Origin: Uranotaenia lowii
Lineage: Eukaryota; Arthropoda; Insecta; Diptera; Culicidae
NCBI RefSeq assembly: GCF_029784155.1
Contig: NC_073692.1
Coordinates: forward strand, 371,439,366 to 371,503,365
Direction: 5' to 3'
Length of the DNA: 64,000 nucleotides
Shown here one piece after another: positions 44,040-55,800 of the stretch (position 1 is its first letter; every line of letters starts with the position of its first letter). The position numbers were made by a program, and so were the translations under genes. The notes under the pieces were generated by a model. The model ran no database searches, was not told the origin of the DNA, and saw only the letters and a program-made list of their open reading frames with translations.

Positions 44040-45430
44040 TAGGCTATGTTTTTCCAACCCCAGAAAGCACATGGGTGTAGATTTCCTTGCTCTGCGTTCG
44101 GGTTCGCCATTCGTCGTCACAGCATAACATGGCGGTTTTTCTGGCAAGACTTTGAACTCTGGCACAATTGTGTCTCGGCAACAGCCGGAGACGTTTTCCG
44201 CCTGACGAAAAACCCTACATGTACCCTACACACACTTGATGATTTTCATCATAAATGGGGCGCCTCGGGGTGGGATGTGGGTTGAGGGGGCCTACTTGAA
44301 TGACATTGAGGAGGCGAGTCGAGTCGTCTGTGTCGAGCGTGCTGATAAAGAAAGAGGCGGCTGGCTGCAACTCAGTAAGCTTTGCGAAACGACAACAACG
44401 CCTGCTGCTGCTCCCATCGAGCAACAACGTCAAAAACGAGGTTAGCCAGTGGGTGGACCACCGCCATAAGTTTTCTTTTTCTCGCTTTGCCTGCTCCTTC
44501 TGCTTCCTTCCCTTTTCGTGCGCGCTGCCGATCGACTCCTTTTCGTCGTTTTGCTTGCTTCTCGTTCGCCGACCGACCGATTCCAAACATCGCACCCCTT
44601 CGAATCCCTTGGTTGACGCGGTTTCCTACATGGATGGATTTACCGTGTCTTTTGTTGTGAGCCCCCTTTTTTTGTTTGGTCCGTCGTGTCTCCCTTTCGG
44701 TGGGGTTGGCTTCAAACCACTCTCTTCTTCGTTTGTTTTTTTTTCGTCTCATTTTCCTCTGCTGCCCCATTTGTTGTTCCTTACATTTCCGTGATGATCG
44801 CACACACTGATGGGATGGAGGCTATACGTTCTTGAACTACTCCCCCTTTTCTGTTTCTGTCACCACAACCCGCTCCCTGTTTCACAGAAGCTCGAGGGAA
44901 AAAAACGGCAGCGTGTTCACGTGTTGCGCTTCGGTTCCGAGTGCGAGTGTTGGAATTTGCGCTGACTTGACTGATATGCTTGGGGATCTCGAATTTGATC
45001 CCCCCTCACAGCGCACCCCCACAACGAACTGGATGTGTCTGTCTTCCTCCCTCTCTATGCTTGCGCTCCATAACCTACAAACTTAGCCCTGTTCATTTCG
45101 TTTTCAATTGCTGAATATAATATTCGTTGGTATAGTAGGCGAAGGCGAGTCGCCCACCGCAAGTGGGCGTCAGCAGCATTCAGTCCTATATGTAGTCAGA
45201 AAGAACTGCGTCGCTGACAAAACATGCTTGTTGATGTTCTGCTTGATCCCCTGGAGAATCGGAACCCACTTTCGGCATTTTATCGAATAATCTGTTATGT
45301 TTTTGAATTGTGATAATTTTATGACAAATATTGTATCCTCTGAAGTTCACAAAGTAGGCCTACTAGAAGGAAAGGGAGCACCCACTAAATATTTTAATTT
45401 TTCCGCCTGATTGTTAATTATAAGAAAATC
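44040..45430. other. Probable intron, no gene recognised
   Basis: GC-rich to about 45100 with several low-complexity frames in all directions (Arg/Lys/Glu-rich on minus, Ser/Phe-rich on plus). None has a recognisable motif. AT-rich after 45290. Confidence 0.35.
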
Positions 45431-45910
45431 TCACCTGAATTCAGCGCTACAGCATACCATTGAAGGAAATTTTAGATAGAAAATGAAGTAAACCAATAAT
45501 TTAATGCTAAAGCAAAATATTTATTTATAACTAGTTTATTAAAGGCCTTTTACTTTTACAAAGTTTAAATGTGCCGAGGGTATTCGTTTCACTGGTTAGT
45601 AAGGAAGGGGGCCGTAATAGTCGCGGCGACTCAACAGTTAGAAAAAAAAAAAAAAAAACTTTAAACAAGGAAAAAGGAAGGGGTTTATAGGGGTTATTTT
45701 TCAGTAACAGTTTTCCATTAGGGTCCGGTGGTGGCCTCCTTTAGCTGTGGTTTCGGTAGCTACGGTTTGCATGGTATCGGTTTCCAACCTTCTGGCCAGC
45801 CTTCTTCAGGAATATGTCGAACCCGTTGGATGAGAGGTAGTACTAATAAATAAACAAAACAGACATTAAATGAAGAACACACAAGGGGAGAGTTTACGTG
45901 GGTAAGCGGA

Positions 45911-48900
45911 CTAAACGACCAAGTCAGACAGCTTGAGATATTTGTAAATTGGGAACAAATATCCAAAATCTAAGTTTGCCAGAATGTCTCGAATTGGAAC
46001 CCCAGGTAATCTACCTCGGGCCCTAAGGGTATCCAGTAGCCAAGCCCTCGTTTGACCATACCTTTCACACGTCCATACAACATGATCGATGTCGTGGTAG
46101 CCATCCCCACAAACGCAAACATTGGTTGCAGCGAGATCAATACGAAACAAGTGCGCGTCAAGCCAGCAGTGATTTGACATGAGCCGAGAAATCACGCGAA
46201 TGAAGTCGCGACTCAAGTTAAAATGCTTAAACCATGCCTTCGTCGGAACCTTAGGGATAATCGTATGGAGCCAACGTCCCTTTGTGCCATTGTCCCAGCT
46301 AGACTGCCAAGCGTTAATCGCTAAAGTGCGAGGTATTGAAAAGTATTCATTGTAAGTTATTATCCTCTCAAAGATTTCACCTTGTAACGCGCCCACCTTA
46401 GCCAATGAGTCCGCCTTCTCATTGCCTTGTATAAGACAATGAGACGGGATCCAAGCTAAGGTAATTCTATACGAATTTTCGATCAGAGCGCCCAATATCC
46501 CAGAAATTTCCAGCAAGAAATGGGAAGAGCGCTTCATCAGTTTCATCGATCGAATCGCCTCAACGGAGCTGAGACTATCCGAGTAGATGAAATAGTGGTC
46601 TATGGGCAGTGTGCGAATGTGTTCCAAGGTGCAGTAAATAGCGGCTAGCTCAGCAGTGTAAACGGAGTATGGCTCTCGAAGCTTGAACGAAGCTTCAAAG
46701 CCCTCATTATACACTGCGAAGCCAGTCGCGTTGTCGATTCTAGAACCATCAGTAAAGAACATTTTTATAGGATCAATTTCACGTACTTTTGAAGCAAAGA
46801 TTGAAGGAATGATATTGGGTCGGACGTGATCTGGAATTCCACGGATGTCAGCGGTCATGGACAGATCGAATTTTATCAAGGAACTGCTAATCGGGTAAAA
46901 GTGACTCGTGTCCGAATTTAATAAAGAAGGATTTATTTCTAATTGACTAAAAGTTTTATAATTATCTACATATTTTACTTGCGGATTAATATTCATAAGC
47001 CTTTCCAAATTTTCTATCACCAAAGGATTCATAGTTTAACTTCGAATTAGGAAACGTAGCGATAAATCGAAGAACCGATTTTTAAACGGCATGACTCCCG
47101 CCAGTACTTCGAGACCCATCGTATGTGTCGACTGCATACAACCCATGGCAATACGCAAACAACGATACTGTATTCGTTCTAGTTTAATCAAGTGGGTTTG
47201 CGCGGCGGACCCAAAGCAAAAGCTTCCGTATTCTATGACCGACAGTATCGTTGTTTGGTATAACCTGATGAGGTCCTGTGGATGAGCACCCCACCAGGTT
47301 CCAGTAATCGTTCGAAGAAAATTGATTCTCTTCTGGCATTTTTGAGTCAAATACCTAATATGTTTTCCCCAGAGGCATTTAGAGTCGAACCAGACACCCA
47401 AATATTTAAAACTAAGAGATTGAGTTAGAGTTCTACCCATCATAAGGAGCTCTATTTGAGGAGGGGAATGCTTCCTTGAAAAAACTACTAACTCGGTTTT
47501 ACTAGGCGAAAACTCGATGCCTAGATTCCTGGCCCAATGTGATAAATTATTTAGAGTTTCTTGTAACGGAGGTTTTATTTGAGTGCCTTTTTTACCTGTG
47601 ATATGAACAACACAGTCATCCGCAAGCTGTCTTAGCGTGCAATTTTGTGCCATACAAGCATCGATCTCTCGGACATAAAAGTTGTATAGCAGGGGGCTTA
47701 AACATGAGCCTTGGGGTAGACCCATGTAACTAATTCGTTCAACTTTGGTTTCTCCATGGCTAAAATGCATGATTTTTTCAGACAAAAGGTTATATAGAAA
47801 ATTGTTCAAAATTGGTGAAAGTCCGCAAGAGTTAAGATTACTAGATAGCACTTCTATGGACACCGAATCGAATGCCCCTTTGATGTCCAGAAATACTGCC
47901 CCCATCTGCTCTTTTTGGGCAAACGCCAATTGAATGTCTGATGAAAGTAATGCTAGACAGTCGTTCGTACCCTTGCCTCTACGGAATCCAAATTGTGTAC
48001 TTGACAACAGATTGTTTGATTCAACCCATTTATCCAGCCGAAAGAGAATCATTTTTTCGAGCAATTTCCGGAGACACGAGAGCATTGCAATCGGCCTATA
48101 CGAGTTGTAATCAGAAACTGGTTTTCCCGGTTTTTGGATGGCGATGACTTTCACTTGTCTCCAGTCATGCGGAACAATGTTCAGCTCCAAACACTTATTG
48201 AATAAATTCAACAAGCGTTTCTTAGCGGTATCTGGCAGATTCTTCAACAAGTTGAATTTGATTCTGTCCAGTCCGGGAGCTGAATTGTTGCAAGACCAGA
48301 GCGCAAGTGAAAGTTCGACCATCGAGAATTGATCCTCCGTTTCGGAACTATTCTCTGTATCCCGATAGTGTTTCTGAGCTGGTGCTGCGTCCGGGCAGAC
48401 CTTTTTCGCGAACTGTATCAGCCATCGACTTGAACTTTCTTCAGTTTCGTTCGAAGGAGTGTGATTTCGCATGTTTCGTGCCGTTCTCCAAAGCGTGTTC
48501 AATGACGTTTCTCGAGATAACCCATCCACGAATCGCCGCCAGTACCCCCGTTTCTTGCCCCTGATCAAGTTCTTGAACTTGCGTTCCAAGGCCAAGTAAC
48601 GTTGGAACTTCTCTGGCAATCCGGTTCTGCGAAACTCAACAAACGCCTTGCATTTTTCAACTCGCGCGCGTGAGCAATCTCCATCCCACCACGGAGTGGG
48701 AGGCCGTTTCTATATCGTCGAACTTTCATTCCGTCTGACCTGTGCTCCGATTGCACAGTCCACAATTGTTCCAGAAATAAAACTGTACTCTGCCTCCGGA
48801 GACAGTTCGTCCATTAAGTCGATGGCGTCGCTTACACCCGATGCATACTTTTTCCAATCAATATTCTTTGTGAGGTCATAAGGAATATTGATCTCTTCGG

Positions 48901-49597
48901 GTGGACTACGACCACTGGTGATAGAAATATGGATAGGCAAATGATCGCTTCCCTGAGGGTCTTGGATTACCTTCCACGTACAATCCAAGCTCAGAGAGGA
49001 AGAAGCTAAAGAAATATCTAAAATACTATGCTGTGTTTGGGATCCATTAATTCGAGTCACTTCCCCATTGTTTAAGACAGTCATGTTGAAGTCGTCGCAC
49101 AGCTCATAAATAATGTTAGCACGATCATCATCACGTGAGCTACCCCAGCCCACGCCATGGGAGTTGAAATCTCCCAGAACTAACCGGGGTTCTGGGAGAA
49201 GTGAAAGAATATTCGCCAATTGGTTCCGGCTCACGCTTGAATTTGGCGGAATATATACCGAGGCTAGGCAAAGGTCTTGGCCTTTAATTCTAGCTTGGCA
49301 ACTGACGACTTCAATACCTGGAGATGGTTGTAGTGGAATACGATAGAAAGAGTGGCATTTCTTGATCCCCAAAAGAACGCCACCCCCTCTTTGACCATCA
49401 CGATCCAGGCGAATTATGTTGTGGCTGTGGAAGGGAAATTCTACGTTTGGAGAGAGCCAAGTTTCGCATAAGGCAAACACATCACAATTCAAATTGTGTA
49501 CCAATATTTTAAATGGGTCTAATTTTGGTAAAATACTTCTGCAGTTCCATTGCAATACCGAAACAATTTCTCTCCCCTCATTGGATGAATTATCCAT
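45911..49597 (-). pseudogene. I-like ORF2 with two in-frame stop codons
   Basis: One continuous frame of about 1,229 codons, homologous to 4452-8141. It is broken only by TAG at 48710-48712 (after NESSTI) and TAA at 47036-47038 (after RFLIRS); no frameshift was seen. Motifs are retained: QWNCRS, GDFNSH and SDHLPI (endonuclease); SYRPIAML, FLDIKGAFD, GLPQGSCLSP and LADD (RT); FTDGSR, AELAA, SDSLSS and GNEKADS (RNase H); and CVCGDGYHDIDHVVW near the end. Start ATG at 49597 overlaps the ORF1 stop. Inactive unless the stops are bypassed; otherwise recently functional by appearance. Confidence 0.88.
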
Positions 49598-51182
49598 CGA
49601 AAGAAATTGCTTCTGCGATGAGGGTCATAGTGAGAGCTTTCTTTTTCAAGAATTCTCTCAAAAGGGGTACAAACATATTTATCATAGTCCTCCATCCTGC
49701 TGGTACACTGAAAAAGTCCAGAATGAACGCAACAATTTCCGAGAATTTCATCTTACCATCAGCCGAAAAGCTGGGAAAACCATTTGACGATGGTTCAGGT
49801 GCAGTTTCTCTGGGAATTGTTGCATTCCTGTTAGCTACTGATGGGCCTGAATTTCGAAGGGAAGCCTGGGGTTTTGACTTCCCAGAAAGTGGAGGGAAGT
49901 CCTTCGGGGACGGATTAAAACCCGGAGGACTCTGAATAGGAGGGGCAGAATTACTATTTCCACTTTGAGGATTTCTTTTAATTTTAATTTTGCTGGCAGC
50001 TAATCCGGTTTGTGTTTTAGTAATGCGTTTCCTTTTTGGAGCCTGTGAAACATTATTTTTTAAAAATGACCCAGTTGATGTTCCTTCACATGGATCCTCC
50101 CCTTCGGACTCATTCTCGCTTAGAAGGTCAAACTGGTTCTCTGAGACGATTGGCAAAGACTTCAAAACCATGTCTCTATAGGACATTTTTACTCGATTTT
50201 TCAGAGAAGTCTTGATTTTTTCCCGGCGCGATATGTACTTAGGGCACGCCGAGAGAGCATGAGATGCTTCACCAGTGCAATACAAACACCTGTTTGCTGC
50301 TTGTGTTGTACACGAAGCTTCCTCATGCTTCTCCCCGCACTTAGAGCAGCGTGCCTGATTGCAGCAGTAGGCGGCCGTATGATCCAACTGCTTGCAATTC
50401 TGGCAGAACATGACCGAAGGCACATAAAGTCTCACAGGTAGACGAACCTTCCCGATCGCAACGTAATCAGGAAGTGCAGTGCCGGAAAAGGTAACCCGAA
50501 AAGAGTTCGACAGGGAAAACTTTCGTTTTTCCCCCTCGCCAGATGCTGATTTTAATTGTCGCGCGTCCAACACCTTGACCGTTGGAAGAGCAGGATCCTT
50601 GAATCGGCCAACCCCTGATTCCATTAGGTCATCGACGGTCAAACCCTCTTCGGTTACCACTCCGTCGATTTCCACGTCACGAGCGGGAACGTAAACGCGA
50701 TACTCGATCGTAAATCTCTCGTCACAAGCAATGGCGTTTGCTTCCTTCAAGCTACCAACAACAACGCGCATTTTGTTCCGACTCATCGGCTGGTAGCTGA
50801 CTACGGAAGAGTACGATCGGTCGAGGTCTCGGGAAATTGAAATGACATTTAGGGGTTTCGATTTGGACCGGAAATACACTACCCAGGGTCCCGTCGATTC
50901 ATTCTGGTAAACCCGACGACGAGGGGGAAGTTTCGGCAATGTTGTAACATTTTCAGGGGAGGAATTAGCTTGATTTGTGGAAGAAGAGGGAGTGCCGAAT
51001 AGAAAGGGTTTTTCAATTGGTTGGGAAACGGGGGAAGGGGAATCTTCCGTGTCCGAAACGTACATGGGGGGATTGGGGGAATAACTTTCCATTCTTAATT
51101 CCTGGGACAATGATTCTTCCCGAAATGGAGGATGTTTATCGTCCTCGCCGTCGTCATCCGTTATGCGGTTGCGTTCCGACAT
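49590..51182 (-). CDS. I-like ORF1 gag-like protein (copy 3)
   Basis: 530 residues, uninterrupted. Acidic, Pro/Ser-rich N-terminus; RNA-binding-like middle with SYSSVVSYQPMSRNKMRVVV and YVPARDVEIDGVVTEEGL; three CCHC knuckles beginning CQNCKQLDHTAAYC, CSKCGEKHEEASC and CLYCTGEASHALSAC; Lys/Pro/Ser-rich C-terminal part. It is about 54 residues longer than the copy 2 homolog, mostly in the low-complexity ends. The stop sits in ATGGATAA, sharing bases with the ORF2 start, as in copy 2. Confidence 0.85.
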   Translation of the reverse strand: MSERNRITDDDGEDDKHPPFREESLSQELRMESYSPNPPMYVSDTEDSPSPVSQPIEKPFLFGTPSSSTNQANSSPENVTTLPKLPPRRRVYQNESTGPWVVYFRSKSKPLNVISISRDLDRSYSSVVSYQPMSRNKMRVVVGSLKEANAIACDERFTIEYRVYVPARDVEIDGVVTEEGLTVDDLMESGVGRFKDPALPTVKVLDARQLKSASGEGEKRKFSLSNSFRVTFSGTALPDYVAIGKVRLPVRLYVPSVMFCQNCKQLDHTAAYCCNQARCSKCGEKHEEASCTTQAANRCLYCTGEASHALSACPKYISRREKIKTSLKNRVKMSYRDMVLKSLPIVSENQFDLLSENESEGEDPCEGTSTGSFLKNNVSQAPKRKRITKTQTGLAASKIKIKRNPQSGNSNSAPPIQSPPGFNPSPKDFPPLSGKSKPQASLRNSGPSVANRNATIPRETAPEPSSNGFPSFSADGKMKFSEIVAFILDFFSVPAGWRTMINMFVPLLREFLKKKALTMTLIAEAISFDG

Positions 51183-52220
51183 AACGGGTTTGGGTAGAGA
51201 GCGAAACCAGATTTATTAAATATATTGCTAATAAAAATTAATTAAACTATGATGTAAATAAAATTATGATAATGGTGAAAAAAAATCAGTTCTGATAATG
51301 GAGGAAAATGTTAAAAAAAAAAGGATACAAGAGCCAGTTTTTGGAGAAAGAAAGAAAATTAAAACGTCGATACTTATCTGGTACGCACTGTACCAATCCC
51401 GCCAACAACGTGGTTTTTTGCTGGTCGACGTCGATTAACCACAACAGCAAGGTCTTTTGTCTTCGACCGGTAAGATGAAGATGGCGATGATGGAGACAAA
51501 AGCGATGAACTGGTCTGATCGGATTCGATGGTGATCCGATAGCGACAATCCAGACTCACTCACCTAGGTCTTATCGGGAATCTAACAACCCCACGGTGTC
51601 CACACCCGGATTTGCGGGGTAACGAAACTTCTCGCACTAAACTTTTTCCCGGTGCACTAGTAGGAAAAAAAAAACACGTCCACTAGTCACAACTGATGCA
51701 AGACGGAATCAACAACTGAAGATGTAGTCCTATAACTTGGTGAGAGCTGTCCTTTGCTAAAGCAAAATGATTCCGAAGAAAACTGTTTCCTAATAACAAA
51801 AAAACATTTGTAAATAACAGATAAACTCTGGGCAGAGTCAATCATTCTATACGTTAAATTTTTATGTTTTTAGCATTAAAATGTTGATTTACTTCATTTT
51901 CTATCTACAGTTTCCTTCCATCATATGCTTCTAGCGCTGAATTTTGGTCATAGGGCTCATATGCGCGAATATTTTTCGCATAGGATTCACCAGGAGTCAT
52001 ATTTTTTCTAAATTTTGAGAACAAAATTCGAAGGAAAACTGTTTTATATGTAAATTGAACCACAGAGAAGCGTTTTCCATCGGTAACTCAAAAATGATGA
52101 AAACGCACATGGGACTCATATTTATGCGAATAGAGGTAGTATAGACGGTTTCGTTGCTGAAGATACTCACTTATCCCCAAGTTGTGATTATTTCAAAAAT
52201 TATTTTTGGAGTAAGCTAGA

Positions 52221-52878
52221 CCCGATCAGGAGAGAAAAACAATTATATCAAGATGATATATTTTGATACTATTTTTTTCTATCTCAATGAGTTATAATTC
52301 AGTATTCGTAGGATGTTAAAATATCTCAAATTATATCAAAAAATCTATACGATCATAGCTAAATTATATCAGTTTTTGATTTGCTCCTATCAAGATTATA
52401 TCTGGTTCAGATAGTATAGTTTGATATCAGGCAGAACAAATCCTATCAAAATTATAACTTATCAAGATATGAATGCTTCGAGAAAATTTCTAGTGGAATG
52501 TCAGTAACCTACACTATTTGCTAAAATCATGCTCCATTTTTGGTATCCCAAAAATTTGATTCAATTTTATGAATCTGCTGAGCGAAACTCATTAAAGTAC
52601 GGTTTGGGATGTTGACTACGATGTTCGTGTTTCATGGAAAGTTATATGCATATCAAAATAAGATACGGTTATAATATATTATAACAATTTGAAACAAATT
52701 CTTTATCGTTGAAAGTGAGTTCAATCCTATTCAAGAATGCCAATCGAAATAAGATATAACCAAGATTCAAGAAACTAAGAGTCGAAAATAATGAGAACAA
52801 TATTCTAACTGAAAAAGATATAAATATCTCGTTGAGATATGTTTAAGTTCTTATTTTGATATGCTCTCCTGATCAGGG
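52221..52878. mobile_element. MITE-like element with iterated TATATCA motif
   Basis: Inverted ends CCCGATCAGGAGAG and (from the right) CCCTGATCAGGAGAG, one indel apart. The 658 bp interior near both ends is dense in ATTATATCA, TTTTGATATA and AAGATATAA variants in both orientations. No clear target-site duplication and no frame. Confidence 0.6.
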
Positions 52879-53505
52879 AATGAGGAGTTGCTAGTTGAAC
52901 CAAAAGAATCTTACTAATATTCCTTTCTTTTTTCCCCCATTGACTACTAGGACGTGGCCAGCATCGTTATTGATCATTTTTTAGTCCCAAGCACCATTCT
53001 ATTGAACTTTGCACAAAATTGATGGCTTTGATCAATTAAGGAGGAGCAAACATTGGTGATGTGGAATTTGTTTCATCGTGGTTTTTTATCGAAATTGGAG
53101 CTGATAGACCAAGTTAGTCAAAAGTTCCGAATCCCGGACAACAAAGTATTCTAAAATTAGTTATCAGAAGATAAGCACCAAAAATTCTGTTCCCATGTGT
53201 TAGTTAAGTATCGAGACAGTGCTTTGTATTAAGCTTTCGCAATTCTTGAACGGTTATCGATCTCGCAAAATAATCTGTGTGTAGCTACTACGTGAAAAAC
53301 TACATAATTTTTATCCAACTAATTTTTACGTATCTTTCAAGAATAAAATAAGTAAACGATCCTCAGTAGGAATCAAATTTAAATTTTTGTAAGTTAGAGT
53401 TCCAATGGTGATATCGATATTGTGGCAGCGGCCGTGAATAACAAATTCTTACTACCGCTTGAGAAAAATGCAAAAAATATTACTTTAATCCATCCACTTA
53501 GACCT

Positions 53506-53820
53506 ATCAGTACTCATTCTAGGCATCAGGGTTACACGTATAATTTTTGCATTCCATTGATCAAAATTTAGTACTTCTAGCGAGTTTGAAGGGAATAGCG
53601 AACAAGTTTTGAGATTTGTTTTTACTATGCAACATGACGAATGTGCTACGAAACTTTAGAAGCGATTTTCTCTAAACATGCCAAGAAGCTCATACGACCT
53701 GTTCAAACTGAGTTTGTTTTTTCAGTTTTATTTGGGCAGTTCTGTTAGATGTGTTTGGAAATATGTGGTGACCCAGCCAAGAAACAAAAATTGGTTCAAA
53801 AAGATCGTTGGAGTTTTTAC
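53506..53820 (+). repeat. Dispersed repeat, copy 2
   Basis: Second copy of the repeat at 16312-16590, same orientation, with a block of 50-60 bp that differs in the middle. No coding potential seen in either copy. Confidence 0.7.
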
Positions 53821-53989
53821 ACAAATTTCGAGGGCTAGCTGTTATCTGTGGTTTAGGTATATACAATATTCTGCCTAGCTCCACCACGTTATCAGAAAAT
53901 GGACGCCTGGAGCGTGCACCCTCTATCGAGGATGTCGGCTTTCTTGTCCAAAAATAAACTATCCTAAAGACAGCTGCAAATGAACGTAC

Positions 53990-55050
53990 GGTGAACGAAG
54001 GGACTTTCACGATTCCATTCCAAGTGTGGCACACAACTGCCCAACCATCCCACCCATCATCCTTTCGCGCATTATGGGTAGTAAGTGGGACATGTACGAA
54101 AAACTGTACCATCACCGAGAAAGAGGAAACCAAAAGAAGGAACGAAAGATCCGAAGAGTCCTCCATCCTCGACATCTTCTTAACACTCCATGAATGATCT
54201 ATCCAGCAACCCAAACGCAGTAGGGTCGGCATGAAACCTGCACGTGTGTAGATCATGTCCCGGCGCACATGATCGTCGTTGTTCAACGGTGATGATGATG
54301 ATGATGGTGGTAGGGGATTTTTCAAAACTCCCAATCTTGAAGTACACGTACATCGAGTAGATGGGCGGAAAATACACAATCCCTCTGCGTAACTCTTATC
54401 GCTGCTGTGTGAGCGAACAGCGACGTTCCGCAAACTTTGCCTCCATACAGACGGAGAAACAAGTTTTTCATATGATTACGACGGTCGCCACCCAGCATCG
54501 TCGTCGTCGCGCACACCATCTCTGTCGAGTCGACCTGCTTCCTCGAGTTTTTTGAAGGGTGAGTTCGTCTTTTTCACCCGGTTTTTTCATCGGCCTTTTC
54601 GATGCCGATGACGATCATCGTCATCGTCGTCGTCAAGCTACACACGATCATCCGGCAGCGTCGATCGTCCGGGCAGCAGGTTGATTTGTACATTACTTTC
54701 CTCTGAAGATGATGACGATGACGATGATGTTCCAGGCATAAAGCCGCCTGGGACGATTTACAGAGTTTCGAAGGAAAACAACGTGGTTCTTCCACCGAAA
54801 AGGGTGGGCTGAGTGGGTGGGGGTGCGGTTTTGCTGACAACAGAACACAGCCAAGAGGGACGAATTTCTTCTGAGCGTCTTCGGCTTCCACTTGTTCAAT
54901 CCGCCTGTCGGTATTTTCCTCGGATTTCTTCGAAACCGACGACGACGGAATACCTACACTTTGTTCAGTTGAGGGCTGCACATTTGTGTTGAATGATTTT
55001 CCTTCCAAACGAAAAGAACAATCTTACACAAACACGTTTGAGGAACTATG
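53990..55050. other. Mixed GC region with GATGAT/GACGAT microsatellites
   Basis: Imperfect GAT/GAC trinucleotide runs occur at 54290-54310, 54600-54640 and 54705-54730. Frames on the minus strand (53690-54433, 54574-55008) are low-complexity and run across repeat DNA, so they are not called. It may be intronic or regulatory DNA. Confidence 0.35.
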
Positions 55051-55479
55051 GCAAGTAAAAAACATCCACATCTTTGGTTGTGCACTTTGTTGTTTATGAC
55101 CCGGGTAAATGGAGAAAAATGTGCTTCAGATACCAACCACCAATTCAACAGTAAAAAGGGGTGTTCGGGGTTTTTCTGTACGAATCATATGAGAATCCTT
55201 TCCACGCGGTCACGCGACTCCATTTTATAGCTGATTTGGGTACCTAAGCTTAAATTAGAATCGACTAGGTATATATGAAGTTATAAATTGTGAAGAGAGC
55301 ATACAAAATCTCATTTAATTTTCAAGTGATTTTTTTTTCAAATCTAGTAAACAAACAAGTCAAATCGAGTTGAGTTGCTGTGGCAATTTTCAAGCGGTTT
55401 TTATCAAAATTGGAACAGAGATAAGTAAACCCCAACATGATTTTTAATGCGATTTTTATCAAATTTGTATTGACGTATC

Positions 55480-55800
55480 GACAGGGTGCCGAAACCATCG
55501 GCGCCAGCGGGTGTTGCTGGACTCGGTAGTGGCAGGCGTCTTCCTTCGTTGGCTGTTAATCGGCCTGCCCACGAGAATGCCCCCTATCTGGAAAGGCCGA
55601 AAAGGGAAGTCCTACTGAGGAATTAGAGTTCCGCAGAACCCGAGGACGATGATACTGGTCTTTTACGTTAAGGCGCGAGACCACTAAGGGTCTGCGGGCC
55701 GATCCGTGTAGAAGTAGAACACTTATCTCTCGGGTGAAATCCTTGGATGTTCACGAACACTGTAAGGGAATCGACTTTAAAACTCACGGACGGCTGATAT
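55480..55800. other. GC-rich island of unknown origin
   Basis: An abrupt GC-rich block (GCCGAAACCATCGGCGCCAG at its start, GGTCTGCGGGCCGATCCGTG near 55690) set in AT-rich DNA, with no long frame on either strand. It could be the 5' UTR of a non-LTR element or another transposon end. No family recognised. Confidence 0.35.

Larger units (their letters stand above)
45519..51754 (-). mobile_element. Full-length I-like non-LTR retrotransposon (copy 3)
   Basis: It is bounded by a 14 bp target-site duplication, TGCTAAAGCAAAAT, at 45505-45518 and 51755-51768. About 6.24 kb with the same layout as copy 2 but clearly diverged in sequence. The 3' tail (left end) is AT-rich (TTATAAATAAAT on the minus strand) rather than a pure poly(A), and the 3' UTR contains a 16 nt A-run at 45643. 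ORF1 is intact; ORF2 has two stop codons. Confidence 0.9.
45432..51948. mobile_element. MITE H with inverted arms, split by I-like copy 3
   Basis: The left arm (45432-45515, TGAATTCAGCGCTACAGCAT...TAGATAGAAAATGAAGTAAA) is the reverse complement of 51862-51948. Removing I-like copy 3 (45519-51754) and one 14 bp duplication leaves an element of roughly 270 bp. Outer limits and its own target-site duplication are not resolved. Confidence 0.7.

Noticed and set aside
44300..44803. Overlapping long frames on both strands
   Set aside because: GC-rich DNA with few stop codons in any frame; compositions are biased and complementary, with no motif.
53690..54433. 247-residue minus-strand frame
   Set aside because: It runs through the dispersed repeat at 53506-53820 and microsatellite DNA, with no coherent domain.
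54574..55008. 144-residue minus-strand frame
   Set aside because: His/Arg/Thr-rich part comes from GAC/GAT trinucleotide repeats; the rest has no recognised motif.
55480..55800. Ribosomal RNA fragment
   Set aside because: GC-rich, but none of the conserved rRNA core sequences I would recognise are present.
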